Counted from the first letter of the stretch, positions 1 through 7,214 are shown. The stretch: DNA of 9,106 nucleotides from Gammaproteobacteria bacterium (GCA_020047885.1 JAIFNF010000113.1:1-9106), one strand, 5' to 3'. Translations and numbers: made by a program. Notes: generated by a model from the letters alone, not told the origin.

Positions 1-81
1 GCTGGGGGCGAAACAGCCCCGCTCTTCCCAAAAGGCGTACCAGCGGGGTTCGATGGCGTTCGGTTCGTAAGTCTTGTCCAT
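1..81 (-). CDS. valS: Valyl-tRNA synthetase, N-terminal fragment (runs off left edge)
   Basis: Only the first 27 codons are in the window. Reading the minus strand from an ATG at 81 gives [20 protein letters not shown] followed by RGCFAPS. This matches the characteristic start of bacterial ValS, whose E. coli form begins MEKTYNPQDIE and continues with a similar Tyr...Trp-Glu pattern. ValS is a cytoplasmic class I aminoacyl-tRNA synthetase that charges tRNA-Val. The catalytic HIGH and KMSKS motifs lie outside the window, so the call rests on the N-terminus alone. No strong Shine-Dalgarno is visible before the ATG. The terminator at 160-183 insulates it from the upstream lipoprotein gene, so its promoter should lie between about 82 and 160, but I cannot pick one out. 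Confidence 0.85.
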   Translation of the reverse strand, partial: MDKTYEPNAIEPRWYAFWEERGCFAPS

Positions 82-159
82 GAGCGGTCTTCAAATTATC
101 GGGAGCAGCCGGCGCAACAGGGCGCAGGATAGGGAGGTTTTACCGGGCGATTGTAATAG

Positions 160-183
160 AAAAACCCGCCTTGCGGCGGGTTT
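160..183 (-). terminator. Rho-independent terminator downstream of the lipoprotein gene
   Basis: A perfect 9-bp stem (AAACCCGCC at 162-170 with GGCGGGTTT at 175-183) encloses a 4-base loop. On the minus strand the stem is followed by a run of five T (plus-strand A at 160-164), as expected for an intrinsic terminator of the minus-strand gene ending at 210. It separates that gene from valS. On the plus strand the T run is only three long, so it is much weaker in that direction. Confidence 0.85.
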
Positions 184-209
184 GTCGATTCCGGGGAAAT
201 CAGGCCGCG

Positions 210-845
210 TTATTTCTTCTTGGCTTTGTTCGACCCCGGTTCCACGGAGAGACCAAATTCCTCGACGTAGGTGACCTGCACCTGATCGCCCACCTTGACG
301 TTCTTCAGGTTGATGTCTTTCGGCGCTTTGACGGTTATCGCCCGTTCCGGCCCTTGCAACGTCACGCGGCGGGTCTTCCGATCAATCGCAATGACATTGG
401 CCGTCAGCTCGGTCTTGTCACGCAGCGTCGCGGACGGTCTCTGACCCAGTGGCGCACGAGTACCACTGAGGGTTTCCCTCCGCTCGGTGATGCCGCCACT
501 GGTGGCCGTTTTGTCCAGGGTGATGGCCATGGCCTCACGGTACTTCAGCGTCACCTTGTCGCCCACCTGAACCTGGTTCAGATTACGGGCTTCTTCACTG
601 ACATTGATCGTGACCACCCGACCTTTTTCACCCTTGAGGGTGACCAGGCGATTTTCGAGATCGACCGCTTGCACGGTGGCCTTCACCGTCACCACATCAC
701 CCAACTCGATTTCGGAGCCTTCGGCAACGGAAGGCGGCGGCGGGGGCGGAGCGGGTTGCGCAGGGGTGGTCTTGTCGGGCGTGGACGCGCAACCGGCGAG
801 TAGCAGGCCCGCCAGGCTCAGGGCGGTCAAAGTGCGGTAATTCAT
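210..845 (-). CDS. Two-domain lipoprotein of unknown function
   Basis: This 211-residue protein begins with a lipoprotein signal (MNYRTLTALSLAGLLLAGC): basic N-terminus, hydrophobic core and a clear lipobox LAGC with the lipidated Cys at 19. Asp is not at +2, so outer-membrane sorting by Lol is likely (inference). A Pro-rich linker follows (about 27-38). The rest is two related beta-rich modules, about residues 52-110 and 145-201. They share the order [TxxVxAID/VDxxxRxVTLxG] then [ITV or TINV] then [VxVGDxV]. The tail is Lys-rich (KAKKK). I chose ATG at 845 over an upstream in-frame TTG at 854. The GAGGAG Shine-Dalgarno lies 11 bases before the ATG but only 2 before the TTG, and 845 gives a textbook signal peptide. 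I do not recognise the family. A role in the periplasm or envelope is all the sequence supports. It appears monocistronic, with its own terminator. Confidence 0.8.
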   Translation of the reverse strand: MNYRTLTALSLAGLLLAGCASTPDKTTPAQPAPPPPPPSVAEGSEIELGDVVTVKATVQAVDLENRLVTLKGEKGRVVTINVSEEARNLNQVQVGDKVTLKYREAMAITLDKTATSGGITERRETLSGTRAPLGQRPSATLRDKTELTANVIAIDRKTRRVTLQGPERAITVKAPKDINLKNVKVGDQVQVTYVEEFGLSVEPGSNKAKKK

Positions 846-854
846 AAGTGGCAA

Positions 855-1267
855 TTCTCCTCAGTTGATAGCGCCAGTTTGATCAAGATTCGACAAATGT
901 AAAGGGGCGCTGGGTGAAATTCCCGGTTACGAGGGTGGCCCGGTAACCGGATCAGCGAGGGCGACCGCCATTTGCGCGGCGTGGAATTGGGTTAATGGTG
1001 GCTCCGGCTATCAAAAATACTGACCAGAGGCCGACTGGGGCTACAGGCCATCAGGTCGCCGAGCGATGAATGAGCAAGAGCCTGAGCGCCCATGCGGAGA
1101 ACGTTGCAGCCGGTCAGTGTGGAAAGTGGGTGAATGGGGGGCATTGGCGGGCATTGGCGGGCATCATCATATCGAGCAGGATCAGGTTGTGTAACATTAA
1201 TAAAACGGTTGCTGAAATTTTCCTGAGTATCGTCGATCCAGAGCCTTGCCCTGGGCGACCAAGGCCT
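855..1267. other. Intergenic stretch without a convincing gene
   Basis: About 410 bases lie between the TPR lipoprotein gene and the small lipoprotein gene, both on the minus strand. The open frames crossing it overlap the end of the TPR gene and lack coding character. It contains: a perfect 8-bp inverted repeat (CCGGTTAC at 923-930, GTAACCGG at 943-950); a direct 10-base duplication (GCATTGGCGG at 1141-1150 and 1151-1160); a minus-strand nine-codon shard at 1159-1185 that resembles a response-regulator motif; and a weak 6-bp stem (1243-1248 with 1260-1265) just past the TPR stop. I see no tRNA, rRNA or clear terminator with a T run. Promoter elements for the small lipoprotein gene should be at its low-coordinate end but are not obvious. 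Confidence 0.6.
923..950. repeat. 8-bp perfect inverted repeat upstream of the lipoprotein gene
   Basis: CCGGTTAC (923-930) and GTAACCGG (943-950) are exact reverse complements separated by 12 bases. The element lies about 80-105 bases upstream of the minus-strand lipoprotein ATG. No T run follows on either strand, so it is not a typical intrinsic terminator. It could be an operator-like dyad or a leader hairpin, and its function is unknown. Confidence 0.5.
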
Positions 1268-2980
1268 TTACCAGCCAAACCGTTCCCGCAGTTTGCGCAG
1301 ATGCGCACTGTTCGGTTCACGAGCCAGCGCTTTCTTCCAGATTTTTTTGGCTTCGTCGCGCTGGCCATTGACCCACAGCACTTCACTTAAATGCGCAGCG
1401 ATTTCGGCGTCCGCATTGGCCTGATAGGCGCGGCGCAGGTACTCGATGGCTTTATCCCGGTTGCCCAGTCGGTAGTGCACCCAGCCCATGCTGTCCAGCA
1501 CGGCAACATCTTCCGGCAGTTGCGTCAGCGCCTGTTCAATATAGCCCAGCGCCTCCTGGTAACGATCCGTGCGGTCGGCCAGGGTATAGCCGAGCGCATT
1601 CAGCGCCGGGCCATTCTTCGGATCAATCGCCAAGATGGCGCGTAAATCCCGCTCCAGAATCTCCAGTTGGTCAACTTTCTCCGCCGCCAGCGCCCGGGCG
1701 TAGAGCAAATCCTTGTCATTGGGATGCACGGTCAGCGCCTGGTTCAGGCTATTGAAGGCGTCCTGATAGCGCTCCGCTTCCCGCAGCGCTTCGGCCTCGG
1801 CCAGGTAGAGGGTGATGCCGCTCTGGGGATGGTTGCGGCGCAGGGTGTCGAAATGCTGACCCGCCGCCGCCACGTCGCCCGCTTTGGCCAGCACCACGCC
1901 CATGCGCATTTGTGCCGCCAGAAAGCGCTCTTCATCTTTCACCCGCTCGTACCATTCGCGGGCTTTGGCGTAGTCGCCGCGCTGTTCTTCAACCCGACCC
2001 AGTTCAAAATAGGCGTCGGCCAGACGGGTTTTGCGCTTGATCAAATCCAGGAAATAGGTTTCGGCCAGGTCAAACTGCCGGGTTTCCGCGGCCAGTAAAC
2101 CGAGCGCATAGAGTGAGTCGGTATCCTTGGGATTCTGGTTGAGCAGGGTCGAAAACTCGCGGCGCGCCTTGTCCAGTTGATCGGCGTCAACCAGCAGGCG
2201 GGCATAGCTCATCCGCAAGTTGCGATCACGCGGCACGGCAGCAACCGCCTTGGCCAGCCCCGCCACAGCCGCAGTCTTGTCTCCGCCATCCAGCAACAGG
2301 CGGGTGCGTAATAAATACGCAGGCACCAGCTTTGGATCGCGGGCCAGCGCCAGTTCCAGACTGGCCAGCGCCGTTTCACGCTGTTCCGCAGCGGCAGCTA
2401 ACATCGCGTAGTAATACTGAGCGAACGCGGAACGCGGATTGCGGTCACGAAACTGCCCCATCACCTGCAGCGCCTGTTCCTTGTTGTCGGCCTGCCCCAG
2501 CAGCAAAGCGACCGTGGCGTAGCCCTGCTGCTCATCCTTCTTGCTGGCGACGCGCCGGACGGTTTCCAGATAACCCGCGGCTTCCTCCAGCCGGCCATCA
2601 CGCAACAGCGCCAGCGCCAGCGTTTGTTCAGCCTGCTCATGGCCGGGGGCGAGGGCGTTCCAGCGTTGTGCCAGTTCCAGCGCAGCCGCATTTTCCTTCA
2701 TCAGCAACGCCAGCACCGCCGCACGTTCAGCCACGCGGGGATCATCGCTGATCATGGCGACCTGCTGGTAATGGCGGAGTGCGACATCCAGTTGATCACG
2801 TTTACCCGCCAGTTCCGCAGCCAGTACCTGGTAGAGCAAATCCGCACGAGAGCTGGGTTGCAGCGGCGGGCGAATCATGAATTCCGGTTCAGTAGGCGCT
2901 TGCGCGTCCACCACGGTAGCGCAGCCGCCCGACATGAGGAGCAGACCGCCAAAACCCAAAGCCTTTAAAAATTTGTTCAT
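1268..2980 (-). CDS. TPR-repeat outer-membrane lipoprotein (PA4667-like)
   Basis: This 570-residue protein has a lipoprotein-type signal (MNKFLKALGFGGLLLMSGGC, Cys 20) followed by helix-turn-helix TPR units to the C-terminus. The lipobox (M-S-G-G-C) is slightly irregular. Typical TPR positions are visible, for example LYALGLLAAETRQFDLAETY (290-309) and the region 457-520. The latter has the family signature NALGYTLADRTDRYQEALGY, then LDSMGWVHYRLGN and AIEYLRRAY. TPRs mediate protein-protein contacts, so a scaffold or assembly role at the envelope is likely; the exact role is unknown to me. It is divergent from hemA, as is the PA4667-type gene in Pseudomonas, which supports the identification. 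I chose ATG at 2980 over an upstream in-frame start at 3064 because 2980 places the signal peptide at the N-terminus and the upstream extension is not signal-like. The Shine-Dalgarno is weak (GGGA just upstream). Confidence 0.9.
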   Translation of the reverse strand: MNKFLKALGFGGLLLMSGGCATVVDAQAPTEPEFMIRPPLQPSSRADLLYQVLAAELAGKRDQLDVALRHYQQVAMISDDPRVAERAAVLALLMKENAAALELAQRWNALAPGHEQAEQTLALALLRDGRLEEAAGYLETVRRVASKKDEQQGYATVALLLGQADNKEQALQVMGQFRDRNPRSAFAQYYYAMLAAAAEQRETALASLELALARDPKLVPAYLLRTRLLLDGGDKTAAVAGLAKAVAAVPRDRNLRMSYARLLVDADQLDKARREFSTLLNQNPKDTDSLYALGLLAAETRQFDLAETYFLDLIKRKTRLADAYFELGRVEEQRGDYAKAREWYERVKDEERFLAAQMRMGVVLAKAGDVAAAGQHFDTLRRNHPQSGITLYLAEAEALREAERYQDAFNSLNQALTVHPNDKDLLYARALAAEKVDQLEILERDLRAILAIDPKNGPALNALGYTLADRTDRYQEALGYIEQALTQLPEDVAVLDSMGWVHYRLGNRDKAIEYLRRAYQANADAEIAAHLSEVLWVNGQRDEAKKIWKKALAREPNSAHLRKLRERFGW

Positions 2981-3037
2981 CGTCCCGCGTCGCAACTCGT
3001 TTAAAAATAACCTGAATGACCTAACAGAGGTATGACC

Positions 3038-3067
3038 TTGCCACAGGCCGGTTTTATCCCGCACAAT
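3038..3067 (+). promoter_or_regulatory. Possible sigma-70 promoter for hemA-prfA
   Basis: In the 124-base divergent spacer (2981-3104), TTGCCA (3038-3043) and CACAAT (3062-3067) are separated by 18 bases and lie 38 bases before the hemA ATG. Both hexamers are imperfect matches to TTGACA/TATAAT. The placement is reasonable but the match is modest. I see no equally good candidate for the divergent TPR gene. Confidence 0.25.
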
Positions 3068-3104
3068 TCTATTGTTTTTTACTTCTCAAACTGACGGGAA
3101 TTCC

Positions 3105-4348
3105 ATGCCTTTGCTGGCTCTTGGCCTCAATCATCAGACGGCGCCGGTCGGCGTTCGTGAGCGCGTGGCGTTTGCCGCTGACCGGTTGGATGTGGCGTTG
3201 CGCGATCTCCTCGATCAGGGCAGCGTCCATGAAGCGGCGATCCTGTCCACCTGCAATCGTACCGAACTGTACTGTGGCCTGAAAGATGGCGACAGTCGCC
3301 CGGTGGTGGAGTGGCTGGGCGGTTATCATAAGCTACGAACCGTGGATTTGTGGCCTTATGTTTATCAGCACGCCGAGGGCCGGGCGGTCCGGCATATTCT
3401 GCGGGTCGCCTCCGGGCTGGATTCGCTGGTGCTCGGTGAGCCGCAAATCCTCGGTCAGGTCAAGGCCGCCTATCAGGCCGCCAATAGCGTTGGCGCATTG
3501 GGGGCGCGGCTGGAGCGGTTGTTTCAGCATACTTTCGCGGTCGCCAAGCAGGTGCGCACCGATACCCGGATTGGGCGGCGGTCAGTCTGGCCAAACAGAT
3601 TTTTGCCGATCTGCCTGAGCGCACCGCGCTGTTGATTGGCGCGGGGGACACCATGGAACTAGTCGCCCGCCATCTGCATGAGAGTGGGATTGGCCGGTTG
3701 GTGGTCGCCAACCGGACGCTGGAGCGGGCGCATGCCCTGGCCGCTTCATTCGCCGGTTACGCGATTGCTTTGGACGAGATTCCGGCGCATTTGGGCGAGG
3801 CGGATATGGTGATCACCGCGACCTGCCATCCCGGCTGGGTGCTGGAGGAGCCACTGATCCGTCGCTGTCTGAAACAGCGTCGCCATCAGCCGATGTTCAT
3901 GGTTGATCTGGCGGTGCCGCGCGATATTGACCCGGCGGCGGCTGAGCTGGATGACGTCTACTTATACACAGTGGATGATCTCAAGGACATTATTCAGGAC
4001 AATCTGCGTTCGCGGCAGGCGGCGGCGGCGCAAGCCGAGGAGATGATCGACAATCAGGTCGAGCATTTCATGGCCTGGCTGCGCACCCACGACAGCGCTG
4101 CTAGCCTCCGGGCGTTGCGTGAACGGGCGGAAGCGATGCGTGATGCCGCGCTGGCTCGCGCCCATCGCCAGTTAGCGCAAGGCAAGGACCCGGTTGACGT
4201 GATGAATGTTCTGGCCAATACACTGACCAACAAGCTCATGCATTCCCCCTGTGTGGGGCTGCGTGAAGCCGCTGCCCAGGGCGATGTCGAAACCCTGACG
4301 CTGATTCAACATCTCTATCATCTGCCTGACGCGAATTCTCCCTTATGA
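3105..4348 (+). pseudogene. hemA: Glutamyl-tRNA reductase, broken by an internal deletion/frameshift
   Basis: GluTR makes glutamate-1-semialdehyde from Glu-tRNA with NADPH, the first committed step of C5-pathway tetrapyrrole synthesis. The ATG at 3105 gives MPLLALGLNHQTAPVGVRER, then the catalytic motif ILSTCNRTELYC with the nucleophile Cys at residue 50, as in E. coli. Homology runs in this frame to about 3575 (...VRTDTRIG). It then resumes in a different frame (AAVSLAKQIFADLPERTALL), with the Rossmann motif IGAGDTMELVARHL and the C-terminal dimerisation domain, ending at 4348. Eight conserved residues that should read roughly xxxVSVAF are absent. The missing length (about 25 bases) accounts for the frame change. 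The 5' frame stops at 3635. With the gap filled, the protein would be about 422 residues (E. coli 418). GGGA lies 6 bases before the ATG. The stop overlaps the prfA start. A sequencing or assembly error is quite possible. Confidence 0.9.
3573..3578 (+). other. hemA: Junction of the hemA deletion/frameshift
   Basis: Here GG of the Ile-Gly codon pair (frame of 3105) runs directly into GCGGCGGTC, read in the frame of 3575. Comparing with the family (E. coli has IGASAVSVAFAACTLARQ) implies loss of 8 codons plus 1 base. The junction lies in GC-rich GGGCGGCGG, where short repeats could promote a deletion or an assembly collapse. Confidence 0.75.
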
Positions 4349-5427
4349 ATCCATCCATGCTCGCCAAACTGGAACAGTTGGCGGCTCGTCACGAAGAAGT
4401 CAGTGCCCTGCTGGCTGAACCGCAAATTATCAATGACAACGACCGCTTTCGCGCCCTGTCGGTGGAATATGCGCAACTGGAGCCGGTCGCCAGTGGTTTC
4501 CATGCGTATAGCCGGGTGTTGGAAGAACTCGACAACGCCCGTGAGATGGCCAGGGACAGTGATCCGGAGTTACGTGCCCTGGCGCAGGAGGAGTTGCTGG
4601 ACGCCGAGGAACGGCGCACTGTTCAGGAACGGGCGTTGCAGTTGCTCTTGTTGCCGAATGATCCGCACGACATTGGCAATGTCTTTCTGGAAGTTCGCGC
4701 CGGAACCGGCGGTGACGAGGCGGCGCTGTTTGCCGGGGATTTATGGCGCATGTACGGCCGTTATGCGGAATTGCGCGGCTGGAAACTGGAAATTCTCAGC
4801 GAGAGCCTCGGCGAACATGGCGGCTACAAGGAAGTGATTGGGCGGATTATTGGCCAGGGTGCTTATTCGCGGCTGAAATTCGAGTCCGGCGCACATCGAG
4901 TGCAGCGGGTGCCGGTCACGGAAGCGCAGGGTCGCATTCACACCTCGGCGGCGACGGTGGCGGTCATGCCGGAACTGGCGGAAGTGGAACAGATCGAGAT
5001 TAACCCCGGTGATCTGCGCGTCGATACGTTCCGGGCGTCTGGAGCCGGCGGTCAGCATGTGAACAAAACCGATTCAGCGATTCGCCTGACCCATTTGCCC
5101 AGCGGTATCGTGGTGGAATGTCAGGATGAGCGCTCCCAGCACAAGAACCGTTCGCGGGCGATGTCGCTGTTGCAAGCGAAGTTGTTGACCGCTGAACGGG
5201 AAAAACAGGCTTCAACGCAAGCGCAGACTCGGAAGTTGCTGGTCGGTAGTGGCGACCGTTCCGAGCGAATTCGCACCTACAACTTTCCCCAGGGGCGGGT
5301 CACCGATCATCGCATCAATCTGACGCTCTATAAGCTTGGCGATGTGCTGGAAGGGAGCCTTGATCCAGTGATTGATCCGCTGATTCAGGAATACCAGGCC
5401 GATCAACTGGCGGCGCTGGCGGAATAG
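4345..5427 (+). CDS. prfA: Peptide chain release factor 1 (RF1)
   Basis: RF1 recognises UAA and UAG in the ribosomal A site and triggers peptide release. The protein has 360 residues, the same as E. coli RF1. The GGQ catalytic loop is at residues 235-237 ([20 protein letters not shown]), and its Gln is the target of PrmC. The codon-recognition tripeptide is PVT at 190-192 in [14 protein letters not shown]. That is the RF1-type PxT motif, not the SPF of RF2. E. coli has PAT; PVT is a normal variant. An upstream domain-2 motif [17 protein letters not shown] (117-133) is also typical. The ATG overlaps the hemA stop codon (ATGA at 4345-4348), so translation is probably coupled to hemA, making the upstream frameshift relevant to RF1 expression. 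The usual partner prmC is displaced downstream by a Uma2 gene. Confidence 0.97.
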   Translation: MNPSMLAKLEQLAARHEEVSALLAEPQIINDNDRFRALSVEYAQLEPVASGFHAYSRVLEELDNAREMARDSDPELRALAQEELLDAEERRTVQERALQLLLLPNDPHDIGNVFLEVRAGTGGDEAALFAGDLWRMYGRYAELRGWKLEILSESLGEHGGYKEVIGRIIGQGAYSRLKFESGAHRVQRVPVTEAQGRIHTSAATVAVMPELAEVEQIEINPGDLRVDTFRASGAGGQHVNKTDSAIRLTHLPSGIVVECQDERSQHKNRSRAMSLLQAKLLTAEREKQASTQAQTRKLLVGSGDRSERIRTYNFPQGRVTDHRINLTLYKLGDVLEGSLDPVIDPLIQEYQADQLAALAE

Positions 5428-5499
5428 TCCGCGCCTTCTGGGCAATTTTCTGAAACGAGGCTGCCTGCCTTGATTCCCATTCCAGTCAAACGTAAGAGT

Positions 5500-5585
5500 T
5501 TTGGCCACGGAATGATACGGAATGATACGGAATGACACAGAAAAAGAAAAAATTTCCGTGTTTTTCCGTGTGTTTCCGTGGCTAA
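5500..5585. repeat. Decamer tandem repeats arranged as an inverted repeat
   Basis: The prfA-Uma2 spacer contains a 10-base unit of form (C/T)ACGGAAnnn. It occurs three times in tandem on the left (5507-5536) and three times in the opposite orientation on the right (5552-5580). The outer ends form an inverted repeat, with GCCACGGAA at 5504-5512 and its exact complement TTCCGTGGC at 5574-5582. The match extends to 12 of 13 bases when the flanking TTT/AAA is included. An A-rich centre (AGAAAAAGAAAAAA) separates the arms. The transcript could fold into a long imperfect hairpin. There is no T run after it, so it is not an ordinary terminator. It resembles short dispersed intergenic repeats seen in several proteobacterial genomes (recollection, not searched). 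Confidence 0.75.
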
Positions 5586-5615
5586 ATGACCCAGGATCAC
5601 TGAGGAGGATTAACG

Positions 5616-6362
5616 ATGAACGCAGTATTGAATGAACAGCAGCTTTGGCCACCCTGGAAACAGGATATGGCGGAGATCTGCGCTCAGGTACGGGGGGAAA
5701 TGGAACATCTGGTTACAGAGGATGATACGCCAGTGGACAATATTTTATCCGAGAAGCAACAGCGCTTGCTGACTGAACCGCTCTATGGCGCCTGGGCTGG
5801 CCCGGAACACTATGCGCCCGACCATCGACCCTTCCTGGCGCTGGCGAATGTGGGCTTGTTCTACGCCTTGCGTGAGCCGCCACTGGTTCCCGACGTGATG
5901 TTGGCGCTGGATGTGGTCGGCGTCGGTGCTGATCTCAGTCAGAAACCGAATCGTTCCTATTTTATCTGGGAGCAGGGTCATCCGCCGCTGGTGGCGATTG
6001 AAATCGTCTCCAATCGGGTCGGCGGCGAGGATCGGGAGAAATTCCATAAATATGCGACGGCTGGGGTGGGCTACTATGTGATCTTTGATCCGTGGCGGCA
6101 GTTATCGGAGCGGGTGTTGCGGATTTACCGTCTAGCCGGTCGGAGCTATGTCGAACAGGTGGGCGGACAATTCCCGGATGCCGGACTGGGCGTCACGCTG
6201 TGGCAAGGCGAGTATGAAGGCGAGCATCAGCAGTGGCTGCGCTGGGTCGACCGAACCGGGAAGCTCATTCCGACCGGCGCTGAACGGGCGGAGAATGCTG
6301 AACAACGCGCTGAACGATTGGTGGCACAGTTACGCGCATTGGGTATTGAGCCGTCAACCTGA
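5616..6362 (+). CDS. Uma2 family (DUF820) PD-(D/E)XK nuclease-like protein
   Basis: This 248-residue protein has the Uma2/DUF820 core. PDV at 92-94 (Asp 93) is followed by LVAIEIVS (Glu 129), then GGEDREKFHKYATAGVGYYV with Lys 142 and Tyr 146, and FDP. The Asp/Glu/Lys positions fit the PD-(D/E)XK nuclease superfamily active site. The C-terminal tail (AERAENAEQRAERLVAQLRA) is a charged heptad-like helix common in long members of this family. The start is well supported: GAGGAGG at 5602-5608 lies 7 bases before the ATG. Biological roles of the family are poorly known, and nuclease activity is inferred from fold, not shown. The gene sits between prfA and prmC, preceded by the decamer inverted repeat, and ends 3 bases before the prmC ATG. 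It is not part of the usual hemA-prfA-prmC operon, so I infer insertion. Composition is similar to its neighbours. Confidence 0.88.
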   Translation: MNAVLNEQQLWPPWKQDMAEICAQVRGEMEHLVTEDDTPVDNILSEKQQRLLTEPLYGAWAGPEHYAPDHRPFLALANVGLFYALREPPLVPDVMLALDVVGVGADLSQKPNRSYFIWEQGHPPLVAIEIVSNRVGGEDREKFHKYATAGVGYYVIFDPWRQLSERVLRIYRLAGRSYVEQVGGQFPDAGLGVTLWQGEYEGEHQQWLRWVDRTGKLIPTGAERAENAEQRAERLVAQLRALGIEPST

Positions 6363-6365
6363 CTG

Positions 6366-7214
6366 ATGAACAGCCGCACCCTCCGCCAGGTATTAGTCAC
6401 GGCGACCCGGCAATTGGCTGAGGTCAGCACTTCGTCGCGCCTGGATGCTGAATTGTTGCTGGCGGCAGCGCTGGAGCGACCCCGCAGTTATCTTCATGCC
6501 TGGCCGGAACGGGTGCTGGAACCGGAACCTGCCGCCCGTTTTGCGGCCTGGTTGAACCGTCGCCGAGAGGGGGAGCCAGTGGCGTATCTGCTGGGTCGGC
6601 GGGAATTCTGGTCGCTGGAGCTGGAAGTCACCCCGGATACGCTGATTCCCCGCCCGGAGACCGAGTTGCTGGTGGAACTGGCGCTGGAGCGGTTGCTACT
6701 GAATCAGGCGGTTAATGTGGCTGATTTGGGAACCGGCAGCGGCGCGCTGGCGCTGGCGCTGGCGGTGGAGCGGCCGCAGGCGCGAATCCTCGCCACGGAT
6801 CAAAGTTCGGCAGCTTTGACGGTCGCCCGGCGCAACGCCCAGCGGCTGAGTATTACTCAGGTTGAATTCCGCCAGGGTGATTGGTGTGCACCACTGGCCG
6901 GGGAAGGCTTCGATTTGATTGTCGCTAATCCGCCCTATGTCGCGGTGACGGATTCCCGTTGGCGGGAAGGTGCCTTGCGCTTTGAACCGTCAACGGCGCT
7001 GATTGCCGGTGAAGAGGGGCTGGATGCACTGCGGATCATTATTGCGGCAGCACCCGATCATCTGGAACCGGGCGGCTGGTTGCTGTTAGAACACGGCTAC
7101 GATCAGGGTGAGTCGGTTCCTGGATTATTGCGGGAACGGGGATTTGTCAACGTCAGTGACCATCGGGACACTGCCGGATGGAGTCGGAGTAGTTGCGGGC
7201 GCTGGCCGGGCTGA
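6366..7214 (+). CDS. prmC: Release factor glutamine N5-methyltransferase
   Basis: PrmC (HemK) methylates the Gln of the GGQ motif in RF1 and RF2 using S-adenosylmethionine. This improves peptide release. The 282-residue protein has an N-terminal helical release-factor-binding domain (to about 85) and the RPETE motif at 96-100. SAM-binding motif I (DLGTGSGALALALA) starts at 120, and the catalytic NPPY is at 188-191. EHGYDQGE at 242-249 and a C-terminal RDTAG...GRW complete the family pattern. All key residues are present, so it appears functional. The ATG is 3 bases after the Uma2 stop and has no good Shine-Dalgarno, so translation is probably coupled to Uma2. Its substrate gene prfA lies upstream, beyond the Uma2 gene. 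An older link to haem synthesis (the name HemK) came from its position next to hemA. Confidence 0.96.
   Translation: MNSRTLRQVLVTATRQLAEVSTSSRLDAELLLAAALERPRSYLHAWPERVLEPEPAARFAAWLNRRREGEPVAYLLGRREFWSLELEVTPDTLIPRPETELLVELALERLLLNQAVNVADLGTGSGALALALAVERPQARILATDQSSAALTVARRNAQRLSITQVEFRQGDWCAPLAGEGFDLIVANPPYVAVTDSRWREGALRFEPSTALIAGEEGLDALRIIIAAAPDHLEPGGWLLLEHGYDQGESVPGLLRERGFVNVSDHRDTAGWSRSSCGRWPG

Noticed and set aside
171..803. 210-codon plus-strand open frame opposite the lipoprotein gene
   Set aside because: It starts inside the terminator hairpin, and the antisense reading has a clear lipobox, Shine-Dalgarno and repeated domains.
1243..1265. Terminator for the TPR gene
   Set aside because: There is only a 6-bp stem with an 11-base loop and no T run on the minus strand after it.
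1070..1390. 106-codon plus-strand open frame over the intergenic stretch and the TPR gene end
   Set aside because: The second half is antisense to a strongly supported TPR gene, and no domain or good ribosome-binding site is visible.
3560..3640. Programmed ribosomal frameshifting in hemA
   Set aside because: There is no slippery heptamer at the junction, and the frame change coincides with loss of about 8 conserved residues, which a deletion explains and slippage does not.
4914..4920. RF1 codon-recognition motif reading PVT, not PAT
   Set aside because: PxT with Val is a normal RF1 variant; the rest of the protein is typical.
5212..5652. Open frame on the minus strand across the prfA end and the decamer repeat
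   Set aside because: It overlaps the end of prfA and its middle is translated repeat (Asn-Thr-Arg-Lys-type runs); no family resemblance or sensible start.
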